DNA of 64,000 bases, from positions 372,001 to 436,000 of the forward strand of contig NZ_JAGHMF010000003.1 of the NCBI RefSeq assembly GCF_017741815.1, given 5' to 3'. How positions within the stretch are numbered: the stretch's first letter is position 1; every line of letters starts with the position of its first letter. The notes beneath the pieces were generated by a model that made no database searches, was not told the origin of the DNA, and worked only from the letters and a program-made list of their open reading frames with translations. Positions 55,465 to 64,000 of this stretch are shown here, one piece after another. The position numbers were made by a program, and so were the translations under genes. This DNA is from Rhizobium sp. 16-488-2b. GTDB lineage: Bacteria > Pseudomonadota > Alphaproteobacteria > Rhizobiales > Rhizobiaceae.

Positions 55465-56763
55465 CTAAAACTTGTCGCGCAGCGCAAACCACGAAAGCGC
55501 CAGGAAGAGCAGGGGGGCGCGCATCGCCGGGCCACCCGGGAAGGCCGGGATTTTCAGCGCCTTGAACAGTTCGAGGTCCCTGGATTTCCCGATCACAGTT
55601 TCGGCATAGAGCCGCCCGCAATAGTTCGCAAGCATCACGCCATGGCCGGAATAGCCGCCGATCGAAGTCACACCGGGCATAACCTCGCGCACAAAGGGTT
55701 GTCTCGGCATGGTAATGGCGACCGATCCGCCCCAGGCATGGGTGATCTCGACGTTATCGAGTTCGGGATAGATCTCGGCGATCTGGCGGCGGATATGCTG
55801 CGATATGTCGCGCGGATTGTCCGCCGTATAGGCCTCGCGGCCACCAAACAACAGCCGCCCGTCCTTGGATTTCCGGAAATAGCGCACGACGAAACGCGAA
55901 TCGGCAACCGCCTCGCTACCCGGAATGACCGTGGATTTCTCGCCGAGCGGCACGGTGGCGCCGATGAAGGAGCGGATCGGCATGACATGGCTTGCGGTAA
56001 TCGGCTCGAGATTGTCGATATAGCCGTTACAGGCAATCAGCGCCTTGTCGGCGGTGATCTGCCCGCGCGGCGTGTCGATCGTCACCTTTCCACCACCCTG
56101 GCGGATCGCCGTCGCCTTCGTCATTTCGAAGACCTGAGCGCCGGAAGCCGCAGCCGCCCGCGCCAGCCCGATCAGGAGTTTCAGCGGGTGAATATGGCCG
56201 GTGCCGGTATCGCGCACGCCGCAGAAAAAGCGCGTCGATCCTAACCGCTCCTGCGTTTCCGCTCTGTCCATGAAGGTGGCGTGCGGGTAGCCGTAGCGGG
56301 TCGCTGCGATCTCCGCATTGGCGCGAAAGTCCTTCTCGTAGCTCGCCTTGTGCGCCACGTTCATCTGACCGGGCATGAAATCGATGTCGATCTGGTGCTC
56401 GGTCGCGAAGGTGAGCAAGTGCTTCTTGGCGTCCTCGGCGAGATCGAACAGCGCCTTCGAGCGCTCGAAGCCGATCTCCTCCTCGAGCTCCTCCGGCCAC
56501 GAGCGCTGCCCGGTGCCGAGCTGCCCGCCATTGCGGCCCGATGCGCCATCACCGAACCGGCAGGCCTCGATGAGGACCACCGACACGCCCATTTTGGCAA
56601 GGTGGTACGCTGCCTGCAGCCCGGTATAGCCGCCGCCGATAATGGCGACGTCGCATGTCTTCGATCCGTCGAGTTCAGGATAGGTGGGCCGCTCGCCCGC
56701 CGTTGCCTGATACCACGAAATGCCGGGCGCGATCGGGCTCTGCCATGTCTGTTCGGATGTCAT
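55465..56763 (-). CDS. PuuB-like FAD-dependent amine oxidoreductase
   Basis: DAO-family flavoenzyme of 432 residues. The dinucleotide motif is DVAIIGGGYTGLQAAYHLAK near residue 36, followed by GDGASGRNGGQLGTGQRSWP. The C-terminal part holds AWGGSVAITMPRQPFV and TSIGGYSGHGVMLANYCGRL, as in gamma-glutamylputrescine oxidoreductase. The ATG at 56763 has GAGGATGG upstream. It starts 10 bases after the glutamine-synthetase-like gene, which implies a PuuA-PuuB pathway. The exact substrate is not proven. Confidence 0.85.
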   Translation of the reverse strand: MTSEQTWQSPIAPGISWYQATAGERPTYPELDGSKTCDVAIIGGGYTGLQAAYHLAKMGVSVVLIEACRFGDGASGRNGGQLGTGQRSWPEELEEEIGFERSKALFDLAEDAKKHLLTFATEHQIDIDFMPGQMNVAHKASYEKDFRANAEIAATRYGYPHATFMDRAETQERLGSTRFFCGVRDTGTGHIHPLKLLIGLARAAAASGAQVFEMTKATAIRQGGGKVTIDTPRGQITADKALIACNGYIDNLEPITASHVMPIRSFIGATVPLGEKSTVIPGSEAVADSRFVVRYFRKSKDGRLLFGGREAYTADNPRDISQHIRRQIAEIYPELDNVEITHAWGGSVAITMPRQPFVREVMPGVTSIGGYSGHGVMLANYCGRLYAETVIGKSRDLELFKALKIPAFPGGPAMRAPLLFLALSWFALRDKF

Positions 56764-56773
56764 GGCGCCATCC

Positions 56774-58210
56774 TCACACGTTGAGCAGAAGGAATTCGCG
56801 TTCCCACGGGCTGATAACCTGCATGAAGGTCTCGAACTCGCCGCGCTTGACGCCGGCATAGAGTCCGATGAACTCGCGGCCGAACACCTCCTCGAACGCC
56901 GGCTCGTCCTCCATCAGCGCGACGGCTTCAAGCAGCCCGCGCGGCAGGTCGATCGAGCCTTCATTGGCCGAATCCTCGGTCGGCGCCGTTGGTTCGATCT
57001 CCTTCATGATACCCAAGAGGCCGCAGGCGAGCGATGCCGCCAGCGCCAGATAGGGGTTGGCGTCGGAGCTAGGCAGCCGGTTCTCGACACGCCGCGCCTG
57101 CGGATCAGACACCGGCACGCGGAACGCCGTCGTGCGGTTGTCGTAACCCCAGGCGTTGTTGACGGGGCACGACATGTCCGGTGTCAGGCGGCGGTAGGAG
57201 TTGACGTAGGGGGCGAGCATGCAGAGCGCGCTCGGCACGTATTTCTGCATGCCGCCGATGAAGTGGAAGAACTCCTTCGAGGGCGAGCCGTCGGGGTTGG
57301 AAAATACGTTCTTGCCCGTGTCTTCGTGGATGACGGACTGGTGGATATGCATCGCCGATCCGGCCTGGCCCTGCATCGGCTTGGCCATGAAGGTGGCGTA
57401 GATGCCATGCTTCATCGCCGCCTCGCGGATCGTCCGCTTGAACATGAAGACCTGGTCGGCAAGCTCGATCGGGTTGCCGTGGCGAAGGTTGATCTCGAGC
57501 TGCGCCGGGCCTTCTTCGTGGATCAGCGTGTCGATCTCCAGCCCCTGCTTTTCGGAGAAGTGGTAGATGTCGTCGATCAACTCGTCGAACTCGTTGATCC
57601 CCGCGATCGAATAGCCCTGGCCGCCGAGAATGGCGCGGCCCGAGCGGCCCTTCGGCGGATGCAGCGGATAATCCGGGTCGTCGTTCTTGGCGACGAGATA
57701 GAACTCGATCTCCGGCGCCACGATCGGCTTCCAGCCGCGGTCATGATAGAGCTTCATGATCCGCTTCAAGACGTTGCGCGGCGTATAGGGGACCTCTTCT
57801 CCATCGGCGCTGACGATATCGCAGATCACCTGCGCGGTCGGGTCCGTTTCCCACGGCACGACGGAAAGCGTCGAAAGGTCGGGCACCAACTTGAGATCGC
57901 TGTCGCGCGGCTCGTAGCGGAAGCTTTCGGTTTCCTCTGGATATTCACCCGAAATCGTGTGGCGATAGATCGCGGAAGGCAGCGCCAGCGATGTGTTGGA
58001 GGTGAATTTCGAGCTCGGCATCATCTTGCCGCGCGGCACGCCGGCGAGGTCGGGCGTGATGCATTCGATGTCTTCGATCCCGCGTGCCCGCAAGAACTGC
58101 GCTGCTTCCTTCCAGGAGGCCACGCCGCGAAGATATCCAGGGTCCGGGGGAGATTTCTTCGAGGCGGGAACGTTCTTGGCAGGCTTCAGCGTCGTCTTTT
58201 TTGGGGACAT
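56774..58210 (-). CDS. Glutamine-synthetase-family ligase (PuuA-like)
   Basis: ATP-dependent gamma-glutamyl ligase of 478 residues. A Lys-rich N-terminus is followed by the GS beta-grasp and catalytic domains: APEIEFYLVAKND, AQLEINLRHG, GSAMHIHQSVIHEDTGKNVF and SDANPYLALAASLACGLLG. The PuuB-like neighbour points to gamma-glutamylputrescine synthetase rather than ordinary nitrogen assimilation. The start at 58210 is the first Met of the family; an open frame continues to 59422 but runs antisense to another gene and is not used. Confidence 0.88.
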   Translation of the reverse strand: MSPKKTTLKPAKNVPASKKSPPDPGYLRGVASWKEAAQFLRARGIEDIECITPDLAGVPRGKMMPSSKFTSNTSLALPSAIYRHTISGEYPEETESFRYEPRDSDLKLVPDLSTLSVVPWETDPTAQVICDIVSADGEEVPYTPRNVLKRIMKLYHDRGWKPIVAPEIEFYLVAKNDDPDYPLHPPKGRSGRAILGGQGYSIAGINEFDELIDDIYHFSEKQGLEIDTLIHEEGPAQLEINLRHGNPIELADQVFMFKRTIREAAMKHGIYATFMAKPMQGQAGSAMHIHQSVIHEDTGKNVFSNPDGSPSKEFFHFIGGMQKYVPSALCMLAPYVNSYRRLTPDMSCPVNNAWGYDNRTTAFRVPVSDPQARRVENRLPSSDANPYLALAASLACGLLGIMKEIEPTAPTEDSANEGSIDLPRGLLEAVALMEDEPAFEEVFGREFIGLYAGVKRGEFETFMQVISPWEREFLLLNV

Positions 58211-58336
58211 GACACACCGGTTTGCGTTGATCTTGCAGCCATAATAACCGGAGTTTGGCAATTGGCGAGGGGGGACGCACGTTGACTTTCGCCTATTGAT
58301 GGAAAAAGAAGACGCCTTTCGACAAAGGAAACAGCC

Positions 58337-59518
58337 GTGCAGCGAAGAAGCGATGTGATCGTCATAGGCGCGGGCGCCGCCGGCATGATGTGCGCCATCC
58401 GCGCCGGCCAGCGCGGCCGTTCGGTGGTCGTGCTCGATCATGCCAAGGCGCCCGGCGACAAGATCCGCATCTCCGGCGGTGGTCGCTGCAACTTCACCAA
58501 TATCCACGCCTCGCCGAAGAATTTCCTCTCGGCCAATCCGCATTTCAGTAAGTCGGCGCTGGCCCGCTTCACGCCATCGGACTTCGTCGCCATGGTCGAT
58601 CGCCACAAGATTGCCTGGCACGAAAAGACGCTCGGGCAGCTGTTTTGCGACGACAGCGCCAAGGACATCATCCGCATGCTGCTGGACGAGATGCAGGCGG
58701 CGGGCGCCAGGCTCGAGCTGCGCACCGAGATTGTCGCGGTCGATAAGACCGAAGACGGCTTTCGCGTCTCCACCTCCGAGGGCGAGTATCACGCAACCTC
58801 GCTGGTGATCGCTACAGGCGGCAAGTCTATCCCGAAAATGGGCGCGACCGGTTTTGCCTATCGCATCGCCGAACAATTCGGCCTGCCCCTCACCGAAACC
58901 CGCCCCGGCCTCGTGCCGCTGACGCTCGACCCGCAATTGCTCGAAAGCGTCGCACCGCTCTCGGGGATCGCCGCCCCCGCCGAACTGCGCCACGGCAAGA
59001 CCGCCTTTCGCGAAGCACTGCTCTTCACCCATCGCGGCCTCAGCGGCCCGGCGATCCTGCAGATCTCGTCCTATTGGCGCGAGGGCGACGAGATCACCGT
59101 CGATATCGAACCCGACGTCGATCTTCTCGCGCATTTGAAGGCGGCAAAGCAGGCGAATGGTCGGCAGTCGGCGCAGACAGCACTCGGCGAGGTGCTTCCC
59201 AAACGCCTGGCGCAATATCTGACCGAGCGCGCCGGCGTCACCGGCAACATGGCCGACATGTCCGACAAGGTGCTGGCGCGCCTCGTCGATGCCGCGCAGA
59301 ACTGGACGATCAAGCCTTCGGGCTCGGAGGGCTACCGCACGGCCGAAGTCACGCTTGGCGGCATCGACACAGCAGCACTCGATTCCCGCAGCATGCAGGC
59401 CAAGGCGGTGCCCGGCCTCCACTTCATCGGCGAGTGCGTCGACGTCACCGGTTGGCTCGGCGGCTACAATTTCCAGTGGGCCTGGGCTTCGGGTGTCGCG
59501 GCTGGTGACAGTCTATAA
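58337..59518 (+). CDS. HI0933/YhiN-family flavoprotein
   Basis: FAD-binding protein of 393 residues of uncertain substrate. The N-terminal Rossmann motif is VIVIGAGAAGMMCAIRAGQR, with KIRISGGGRCNFTN immediately after, the hallmark of this family. The C-terminal motif ITGWLGGYNFQWAWASG-type sequence (here VTGWLGGYNFQWAWASG) closes the FAD site. It starts at GTG, divergent from the PuuA-like gene with 126 bases between. Related members are annotated as NAD(P)/FAD-dependent oxidoreductases. Confidence 0.9.
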   Translation: MQRRSDVIVIGAGAAGMMCAIRAGQRGRSVVVLDHAKAPGDKIRISGGGRCNFTNIHASPKNFLSANPHFSKSALARFTPSDFVAMVDRHKIAWHEKTLGQLFCDDSAKDIIRMLLDEMQAAGARLELRTEIVAVDKTEDGFRVSTSEGEYHATSLVIATGGKSIPKMGATGFAYRIAEQFGLPLTETRPGLVPLTLDPQLLESVAPLSGIAAPAELRHGKTAFREALLFTHRGLSGPAILQISSYWREGDEITVDIEPDVDLLAHLKAAKQANGRQSAQTALGEVLPKRLAQYLTERAGVTGNMADMSDKVLARLVDAAQNWTIKPSGSEGYRTAEVTLGGIDTAALDSRSMQAKAVPGLHFIGECVDVTGWLGGYNFQWAWASGVAAGDSL

Positions 59519-59682
59519 AGCTTATTCTTCGTAGAGATGAAACCAGTTGAAGGATTCAAGAGTTCTTAAGCAGGGTGCGCCATCCTGTCCCGATGACGTG
59601 CTTAAATTGGCTTCCTAAATAAGGCTTTACGAGCACAGTCTTTTGTTGGATTGTTGTGACATAGAGAAGTGAGGTTCTGCAG

Positions 59683-59826
59683 ATGAACAAGAACACACGA
59701 CGCGCCCGCGCCATCGCAATTGCCAAGGCCCAGCCGGATACACGGCTTGTCGCAATCCGCTACTTCGTCCTGGCCGCCAGTGCCGCCGCCGCCATCATGG
59801 CGCTCTTCCTTCCGCGAATGCTCTAA
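59683..59826 (+). CDS. 47-residue membrane peptide
   Basis: Short ORF with a GAGG ribosome site about 8 bases before ATG. A basic N-terminus (MNKNTRRARAIAIAKA) is followed by one hydrophobic helix at about 24-44 (FVLAASAAAAIMALFLP). Codon use (GCC, CGC, ATC, CTC) matches genes rather than the A+T-richer flanks, which supports it being real. The function is unknown. Confidence 0.5.
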   Translation: MNKNTRRARAIAIAKAQPDTRLVAIRYFVLAASAAAAIMALFLPRML

Positions 59827-60126
59827 GGCACTCTCCTTCAAGACAGCGAGACTTTGCGGCGCACCGATGCGCCTGCACTATAAGCGCGCGAACGCCCGGT
59901 TTGCTGTAATATCCGGCTACCTAAGCTTATATAAAAATTAACGCATCTTCGGCAAAGCTTTAGTATGACTTATGGGCGCCTCGCGTTTTGCGTGGTGTGA
60001 CAGGCAATGATTGCCGTCCGAGCATGCGCTCGCGATCCCCCATTGTTCCAAAATGTTCGATGCACTCAGCCGACGCGCAATCTCGCCGCCGGTGGGAGGA
60101 GTGGTGTATGGAAGGCCGGAACCCCC
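59827..60126 (+). promoter_or_regulatory. Upstream region of the first chemoreceptor gene
   Basis: 300 bases without a gene. The left part holds a small GC hairpin (59858-59863 with 59868-59873); 59915-59975 is A+T-rich with TATATAAAA and could hold the promoter. The right part is open in the MCP frame from 60007 but has no receptor-like sequence. A GGAAGG site at about 60112 fits the ATG at 60127. Confidence 0.4.
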
Positions 60127-62655
60127 ATGTTTATTGACAGGATTCTTTCCCGTTTCAGGATCAAGACCAAGGTCCTCATCTTCGTCTTGCCGTTTGTTTT
60201 AAGCATTTCAGCAGTCGGCTTCACCGGCCTTTATGCATCCGGCCTGCTTCAGGGTCGAATGGAGATCTCCAACAGCGTTCTTCAGTCGCTGAGCGGTTTC
60301 AAGGATCTCTTCGGCTCCATGGACGATTTCCTGCGTGTGACCAATGAGGAAGCGCGCGACAAGCTCTACGCCGATGTCTCCACCCAGCATGCGACGCTGA
60401 GCGCCACGCTGAAGCAGATCGGCGACAATGCCGGCCGCGCCAATCTGCAGGCCGCCACCGATGGCACCTCCGGCATCTCCGGCACCGTCGGCAAGCTCTG
60501 GACTCTGCACGAACAGGAAGTCGCCCTGCGCAAGTCGATCGACGAAGCCCAGAAGGTGATGATCTCCAGCCGTTTCAACGTCAATTATGACGCCCAGCAG
60601 CTGCAGGAAAACATTCGCAACGACGAAGGCAATGCCACCGCGACGCTGCGCGCCGCCGACCGGCTCCTGAAGGGCGGCGATGCGCTGGCAACCGTAATGA
60701 CCGATTTCGGCAAGGCGCAATTGCCTGCCGACAAGCTCAAGGTGGTCACCGACGCGCTCCCGGGCATCCTGAAAGCCCAGCGCCTGATAGAGATCTCCGT
60801 TCCGCAGAACCAGAAGAGCATGACGCAGTCGCTCGCTCAGACGATCAGCGACGTGAAGACGCAGGCGACCGCCGCCGACGCCGGCACCGACGAGGCGATC
60901 GCCAATCTCGGCCGTCTCGTGTCACGCTTCCGCCAGATGTCGACCTACACCCAGCTGACGGCAACGCAGATGATGCGTGCCGCGACGACCACCTTCGTCG
61001 AGCTCGACAGCCGTATCGCCCAGACCAATTCCGTGCTGGAAGATACGCGCCGTCTCGAAAGCGCGATCTATTCGCTGCAGCTGGTGCTCGGCGAGTTCGC
61101 CGCCAAGCCGGACAAGGACAACCGCGTTCGCCTGCACCAGGAAATCGCCACCCTCGGCACCAACCTCAACACGCTGCTTGCCAGCGCCAAGGGCATGAAC
61201 TTCGCCGAGGATATCGTCGCCGCCATGTCGCCGGCACTTGCCTCGATGGACAAGGATGCCGAAAGCCTTGTCGCCACCATCGAGCAGCGCGTCGCCGACT
61301 ACGCTTCCGCCCGCACGCAGCTGAACGCCGTCTGGGGCGAACTCACCGCCTTTGCCGAATTGCAGAAGCAGACGGCCGGCGTCGAACGCACACAGGCCAA
61401 CGGCATCTCCGTTCTCACGACCGGTCTCGGCATCCTGCTCTCGGTTGTCGGCGGCATCGCGCTCGTTCTGACCCTGCAGCGGCCGATCGGCCAGATCACG
61501 TCAGCCATGCGCCGCATCGCCGATGGCGCGCTCGATACCAGCATATCAGGTGAACAGCGCCACGACGAAATCGGCGACATGGCCCGCGCGCTTGGCATCT
61601 TCAAGGAAAACGCGATCTCCAAGATCCGCATCGAGGAGCAGAGCGACGAGGAGCGTGCCGCTTCCGAGCATGAACGCCAGCGCAACGACGCCGAAAAGCG
61701 CGAGATGGACCGCCAGATCGAGTTCGCCGTCAATGCGCTTGCATCGGGTCTCGAACGCATGTCACAGGGCGATATCTCGACCACGATCGACACGCCTTTC
61801 ATCGGCCGTCTCGAACAGCTTCGCCAGGATTTCAACGGCTCGATGATGCGCCTTCAGGCAACCATGAGCCAGATCCGCGACAACGTCGAAATGATCCAGG
61901 GCAATGGCAACCAGATGGCCCAGTCGGCCGAGGATCTCGCCAAGCGCACCGAAAACCAGGCCGCCTCGCTGGAAGAGACGGCAGCCGCCGTCGACCAGAT
62001 CACCGTCACCGTGCGCTCTTCCGCCGAACGCGCCAAGGAGGCCGATCAGGTCGTGCGTCAGGCCAAGCGCAGCGCCGATGATTCCGCCACCGTGGTCAAC
62101 AATGCGATCGACGCGATGACCCGCATCGAGGAAGCCTCGCAGCAGATCGAGCAGATCATCGGCGTCATCGACGAGATCGCCTTCCAGACCAACCTTCTGG
62201 CGCTCAATGCCGGCATCGAGGCCGCGCGTGCTGGTGAAGCGGGCAAGGGCTTCGCCGTCGTCGCCATGGAAGTCCGCGAACTGGCGCAGCGCTCCGCCGC
62301 GGCCGCGCAGGAGATCAAGGGGCTTATCAACAAGTCGACCAACGAGGTGAATTCCGGTTCGCAGTTCGTACAGCAGACCGGTACGGTGCTGGCAAAGATC
62401 AGCACCCAGATCGTCGCCATCAGCGAGCACGTCGAAGTCATCGCCCGCGCCAGCCACGATCAGTCGGGCGCGCTGCAGGAGGTCAACACCACGGTCAACC
62501 AGATGGACCAGATGACCCAGCAGAACGCCGCGATGGTCGAGGAAACCACGGCAGCCAGCCGCGAACTCGCCAACGAAGCCGACGCTCTCCTTAGCCTCAT
62601 CAGGCAGTTCAAGATCGACAGCGGCAGCCAGGACAGGGTCTACCGCGCCGCCTGA
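60127..62655 (+). CDS. Methyl-accepting chemotaxis protein with helical sensor
   Basis: Chemoreceptor of 842 residues. TM1 at about 14-38, a long all-helical periplasmic part (about 40-428, HBM/4-helix type, not Cache), TM2 at about 430-452, then a HAMP domain and a second HAMP-like coil (MSQGDISTTIDTPFIGRLEQ). The signalling hairpin is at about 681-710 (DEIAFQTNLLALNAGIEAAR). It ends DRVYRAA without a CheR-binding pentapeptide. Distance to the next receptor is ~196 bases. The ligand is unknown. Confidence 0.93.
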   Translation: MFIDRILSRFRIKTKVLIFVLPFVLSISAVGFTGLYASGLLQGRMEISNSVLQSLSGFKDLFGSMDDFLRVTNEEARDKLYADVSTQHATLSATLKQIGDNAGRANLQAATDGTSGISGTVGKLWTLHEQEVALRKSIDEAQKVMISSRFNVNYDAQQLQENIRNDEGNATATLRAADRLLKGGDALATVMTDFGKAQLPADKLKVVTDALPGILKAQRLIEISVPQNQKSMTQSLAQTISDVKTQATAADAGTDEAIANLGRLVSRFRQMSTYTQLTATQMMRAATTTFVELDSRIAQTNSVLEDTRRLESAIYSLQLVLGEFAAKPDKDNRVRLHQEIATLGTNLNTLLASAKGMNFAEDIVAAMSPALASMDKDAESLVATIEQRVADYASARTQLNAVWGELTAFAELQKQTAGVERTQANGISVLTTGLGILLSVVGGIALVLTLQRPIGQITSAMRRIADGALDTSISGEQRHDEIGDMARALGIFKENAISKIRIEEQSDEERAASEHERQRNDAEKREMDRQIEFAVNALASGLERMSQGDISTTIDTPFIGRLEQLRQDFNGSMMRLQATMSQIRDNVEMIQGNGNQMAQSAEDLAKRTENQAASLEETAAAVDQITVTVRSSAERAKEADQVVRQAKRSADDSATVVNNAIDAMTRIEEASQQIEQIIGVIDEIAFQTNLLALNAGIEAARAGEAGKGFAVVAMEVRELAQRSAAAAQEIKGLINKSTNEVNSGSQFVQQTGTVLAKISTQIVAISEHVEVIARASHDQSGALQEVNTTVNQMDQMTQQNAAMVEETTAASRELANEADALLSLIRQFKIDSGSQDRVYRAA

Positions 62656-62685
62656 TCGTGGCGACAATTTTGATGAGAACATGCG

Positions 62686-62710
62686 ATGGCTCCGGAAACG
62701 GGGCCATTTG
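62686..62710 (+). terminator. Possible terminator after the first chemoreceptor
   Basis: A 9-base stem (62686-62694 with 62699-62707, one G-U) closed by a GAAA tetraloop, followed by only three T residues. Moderate strength; it would separate the two receptor genes. Confidence 0.55.
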
Positions 62711-62851
62711 CATTTGCTTCAATGGACGAGTCTGCAGGAAATTACCCATGCATTCTTGCTATCACAAACATGACATTCGGCAGTTTCGTTGCGATTTATC
62801 TTAAAACTTTCCCACTAATTTCGGCCCCGATTGTTCCTCAGGGGTCTTTGT

Positions 62852-64000
62852 ATGCTTCGCTTTTTCTCAGCGTCTATTGTTCGGCAAATCGTCGCGATTA
62901 CGCTTGCTCTTCTGGTCTTTAGTACAGTGGCGATTGTTTCTGCAACTTACTACAATCTTAGCGCGTACGTCATGACCAGCGCGGTCAACGATGCCAAGGA
63001 TGCCAGCCGTGCCATGGCGGTGCTCTATGCAGCCGGCGATCCGTCCGCGAAGGTCGATGTCCGTGACAACAAGCTTGTGGCCGTCAGTGAAGAGAAGCTG
63101 CCGTCGTCGCTCGGCGACCACGCCCTCGTCGATCGAACCGCGGCCTCCATCGCGGGCTACGCCACGGTGTTCGAGCGTCAAGGTGGCGATTTCGTTCGCG
63201 TGTCGACGAACGTGAAGAAGGAAAACGGTGAGCGCGCCGTGGGCACCAAGCTCGCCGTCGATCATCCGGCGCAGGCGGCCCTCGCCAAGGGCGATGCCTA
63301 TTACGGCGCGGCCAATCTCTTCGGCAAGAAGTTCATGACCGGCTATTTCCCGGTCAAGAGTGTAGCGGGCACCACCGTTGGCGTGCTCTTCATCGGTATT
63401 CCGATGGAAGTCTATTACAGCAGCCTGCAGCAGCTCCTCACCCTGGTGGTCGGCGTCGGCCTCGCGGTGCTGCTGATCGTCGGCATCATCGCCTATGTCG
63501 CGATCCGCGCGACGATCCGGCCACTCGAAACGCTGACGGGCGCCATCAACACGATCTCCTCGGGTAATCTGGACACGAAGATCCCCTGCACCGAGCAAGA
63601 GAACGAGTTCGGCGCGATCGGCAAGGCGCTTGCTTTGTTCCAGGACGGCGCCCGCGCTCGTCTGACGCTGGAAACACAGGCAGCCGAACAGCGCGCGCTG
63701 AGCGATGCGGAGCGCAGCCGCAACGACGCCGAAAAGCGTACGCTCGACGATCAGATCCAGTTTGCCGTCAATCAGCTCGCCGCTGGTCTCGGCCGCCTGT
63801 CGAGCGGCGATGTGTCGGAAATGATCCACACACCCTTCGTCGGTCGGCTTGAGCAGCTGCGCGTGGATTTCAACGCCTCGCTCGAACGCCTGCAGGATAC
63901 GCTCTCACGCATCCGCGACAACGCGGCGACGATCCACCGCAATTCCGGCTCCATGCTGCACTCGGCCGATGAGCTCTCCAAGCGCACCGAAGCCCAGGCT
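62852..64000 (+). CDS. Cache-type methyl-accepting chemotaxis protein (3' end missing)
   Basis: Second receptor, cut by the window end at residue 383. TM1 at about 12-34, a periplasmic single-Cache-like domain with KKFMTGYFPVKSVAGTTVGV and LFIGIPMEVYY before TM2 at about 195-218, then HAMP (IRPLETLTGAINTISSGNLD) and a second HAMP-like segment matching the first receptor. The signalling tip is outside the window. The extracellular part is unrelated to the upstream receptor, so the two sense different cues. Confidence 0.9.
   Translation, partial: MLRFFSASIVRQIVAITLALLVFSTVAIVSATYYNLSAYVMTSAVNDAKDASRAMAVLYAAGDPSAKVDVRDNKLVAVSEEKLPSSLGDHALVDRTAASIAGYATVFERQGGDFVRVSTNVKKENGERAVGTKLAVDHPAQAALAKGDAYYGAANLFGKKFMTGYFPVKSVAGTTVGVLFIGIPMEVYYSSLQQLLTLVVGVGLAVLLIVGIIAYVAIRATIRPLETLTGAINTISSGNLDTKIPCTEQENEFGAIGKALALFQDGARARLTLETQAAEQRALSDAERSRNDAEKRTLDDQIQFAVNQLAAGLGRLSSGDVSEMIHTPFVGRLEQLRVDFNASLERLQDTLSRIRDNAATIHRNSGSMLHSADELSKRTEAQA

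Noticed and set aside
58211..59422. 404-codon N-terminal extension of the glutamine-synthetase-like gene
   Set aside because: It runs antisense to the HI0933-family gene and is not GS-like; the family start is the Met at 58210.
60007..60126. 40-codon extension of the first chemoreceptor
   Set aside because: Receptor TM1 begins right after the ATG at 60127, which has a ribosome site; the extension is not receptor-like.
62686..62922. 78-codon ORF between the two chemoreceptors
   Set aside because: It overlaps the start of the second receptor in another frame, begins on a hairpin and has no family resemblance.
1..64000. Search for CRISPR arrays, IS ends, tRNA or rRNA genes, phage or defence genes
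   Set aside because: No direct-repeat arrays, transposases, tRNA-like cloverleaves or phage/defence motifs were seen; the window is conserved chromosome backbone.

Overview
The window is chromosomal DNA of an alphaproteobacterium of the family Rhizobiaceae, most like Rhizobium, with Agrobacterium and Sinorhizobium as close relatives. The grounds are high G+C coding sequence, the rhizobial flagellar gene order (visR, then motA-fliM-fliN-fliG-flhB on the opposite strand, then flgF to fliP, tandem flagellins, motB-motC-fliK, rem, flgE to fliR), flagellar genes known mainly from rhizobia (MotC, MotE, VisR, Rem), an agl alpha-glucoside locus followed by edd-pgl-zwf, and the absence of phage, insertion-sequence or tRNA signatures. 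The species cannot be fixed from reading alone.

Layout. 1-665: 3' part of visR. 676-5846 (minus strand): motA, fliM, fliN, fliG, flhB and a 146-residue unknown, with a strong terminator-like hairpin just before flhB. 6121-15100 (plus): flgF-fliI-unknown, a terminator, then flgB-flgC-fliE-flgG-flgA-flgI-motE-flgH-fliL-fliP. 15132-15174: perfect bidirectional terminator. 15191-17104 (minus): TPR/GT41 (SPINDLY-like) glycosyltransferase facing away from the flagellins. 17479-21968: four tandem flagellin genes, the first three each followed by a hairpin terminator and all four preceded by a shared structured leader. 22136-27407: FliH-like protein, motB, motC, fliK and a lytic transglycosylase. 27690: rem, the OmpR-type flagellar activator. 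28490-38856: flgE, flgK, flgL, flaF, flbT, flgD, fliQ, flhA, fliR, then FliJ-like, FlgJ-like rod-binding, FlgN-like and FliL-like small proteins. 39106-41810: a WecG/TagA-type glycosyltransferase and a Wzz/GumC-like chain-length protein. 41933: folD. 42835-50637: aglR, divergent from aglE-aglF-aglG-aglA-aglK. 50811: degenerate PilZ-like protein. 51247-55330 (minus): edd, pgl and zwf (Entner-Doudoroff entry). 55465-58210 (minus): a PuuA/PuuB-like glutamine-synthetase-family and FAD oxidoreductase pair. 58337: HI0933-family flavoprotein. 59683: 47-residue membrane peptide. 60127 and 62852: two chemoreceptors, the second cut by the window end.

How it works together. VisR (with VisN, presumably upstream of the window) should switch on rem, and Rem the structural genes. 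MotA/MotB with periplasmic MotC/MotE make the stator, FliM/N/G the switch, FlhA/FlhB/FliP/FliQ/FliR/FliI the export machine, and FlaF/FlbT tune flagellin production. The second half is sugar metabolism: AglEFGK import and AglA hydrolysis of alpha-glucosides under the LacI-type AglR, feeding glucose into Zwf-Pgl-Edd. The most interesting signals are the covarying flagellin leader elements, the probable missing export partners (FliH, FliJ, FlgN) hidden as small unnamed ORFs, the glycosyltransferase beside the flagellins, a fliK/transglycosylase out-of-frame overlap, and paired AglR operators.
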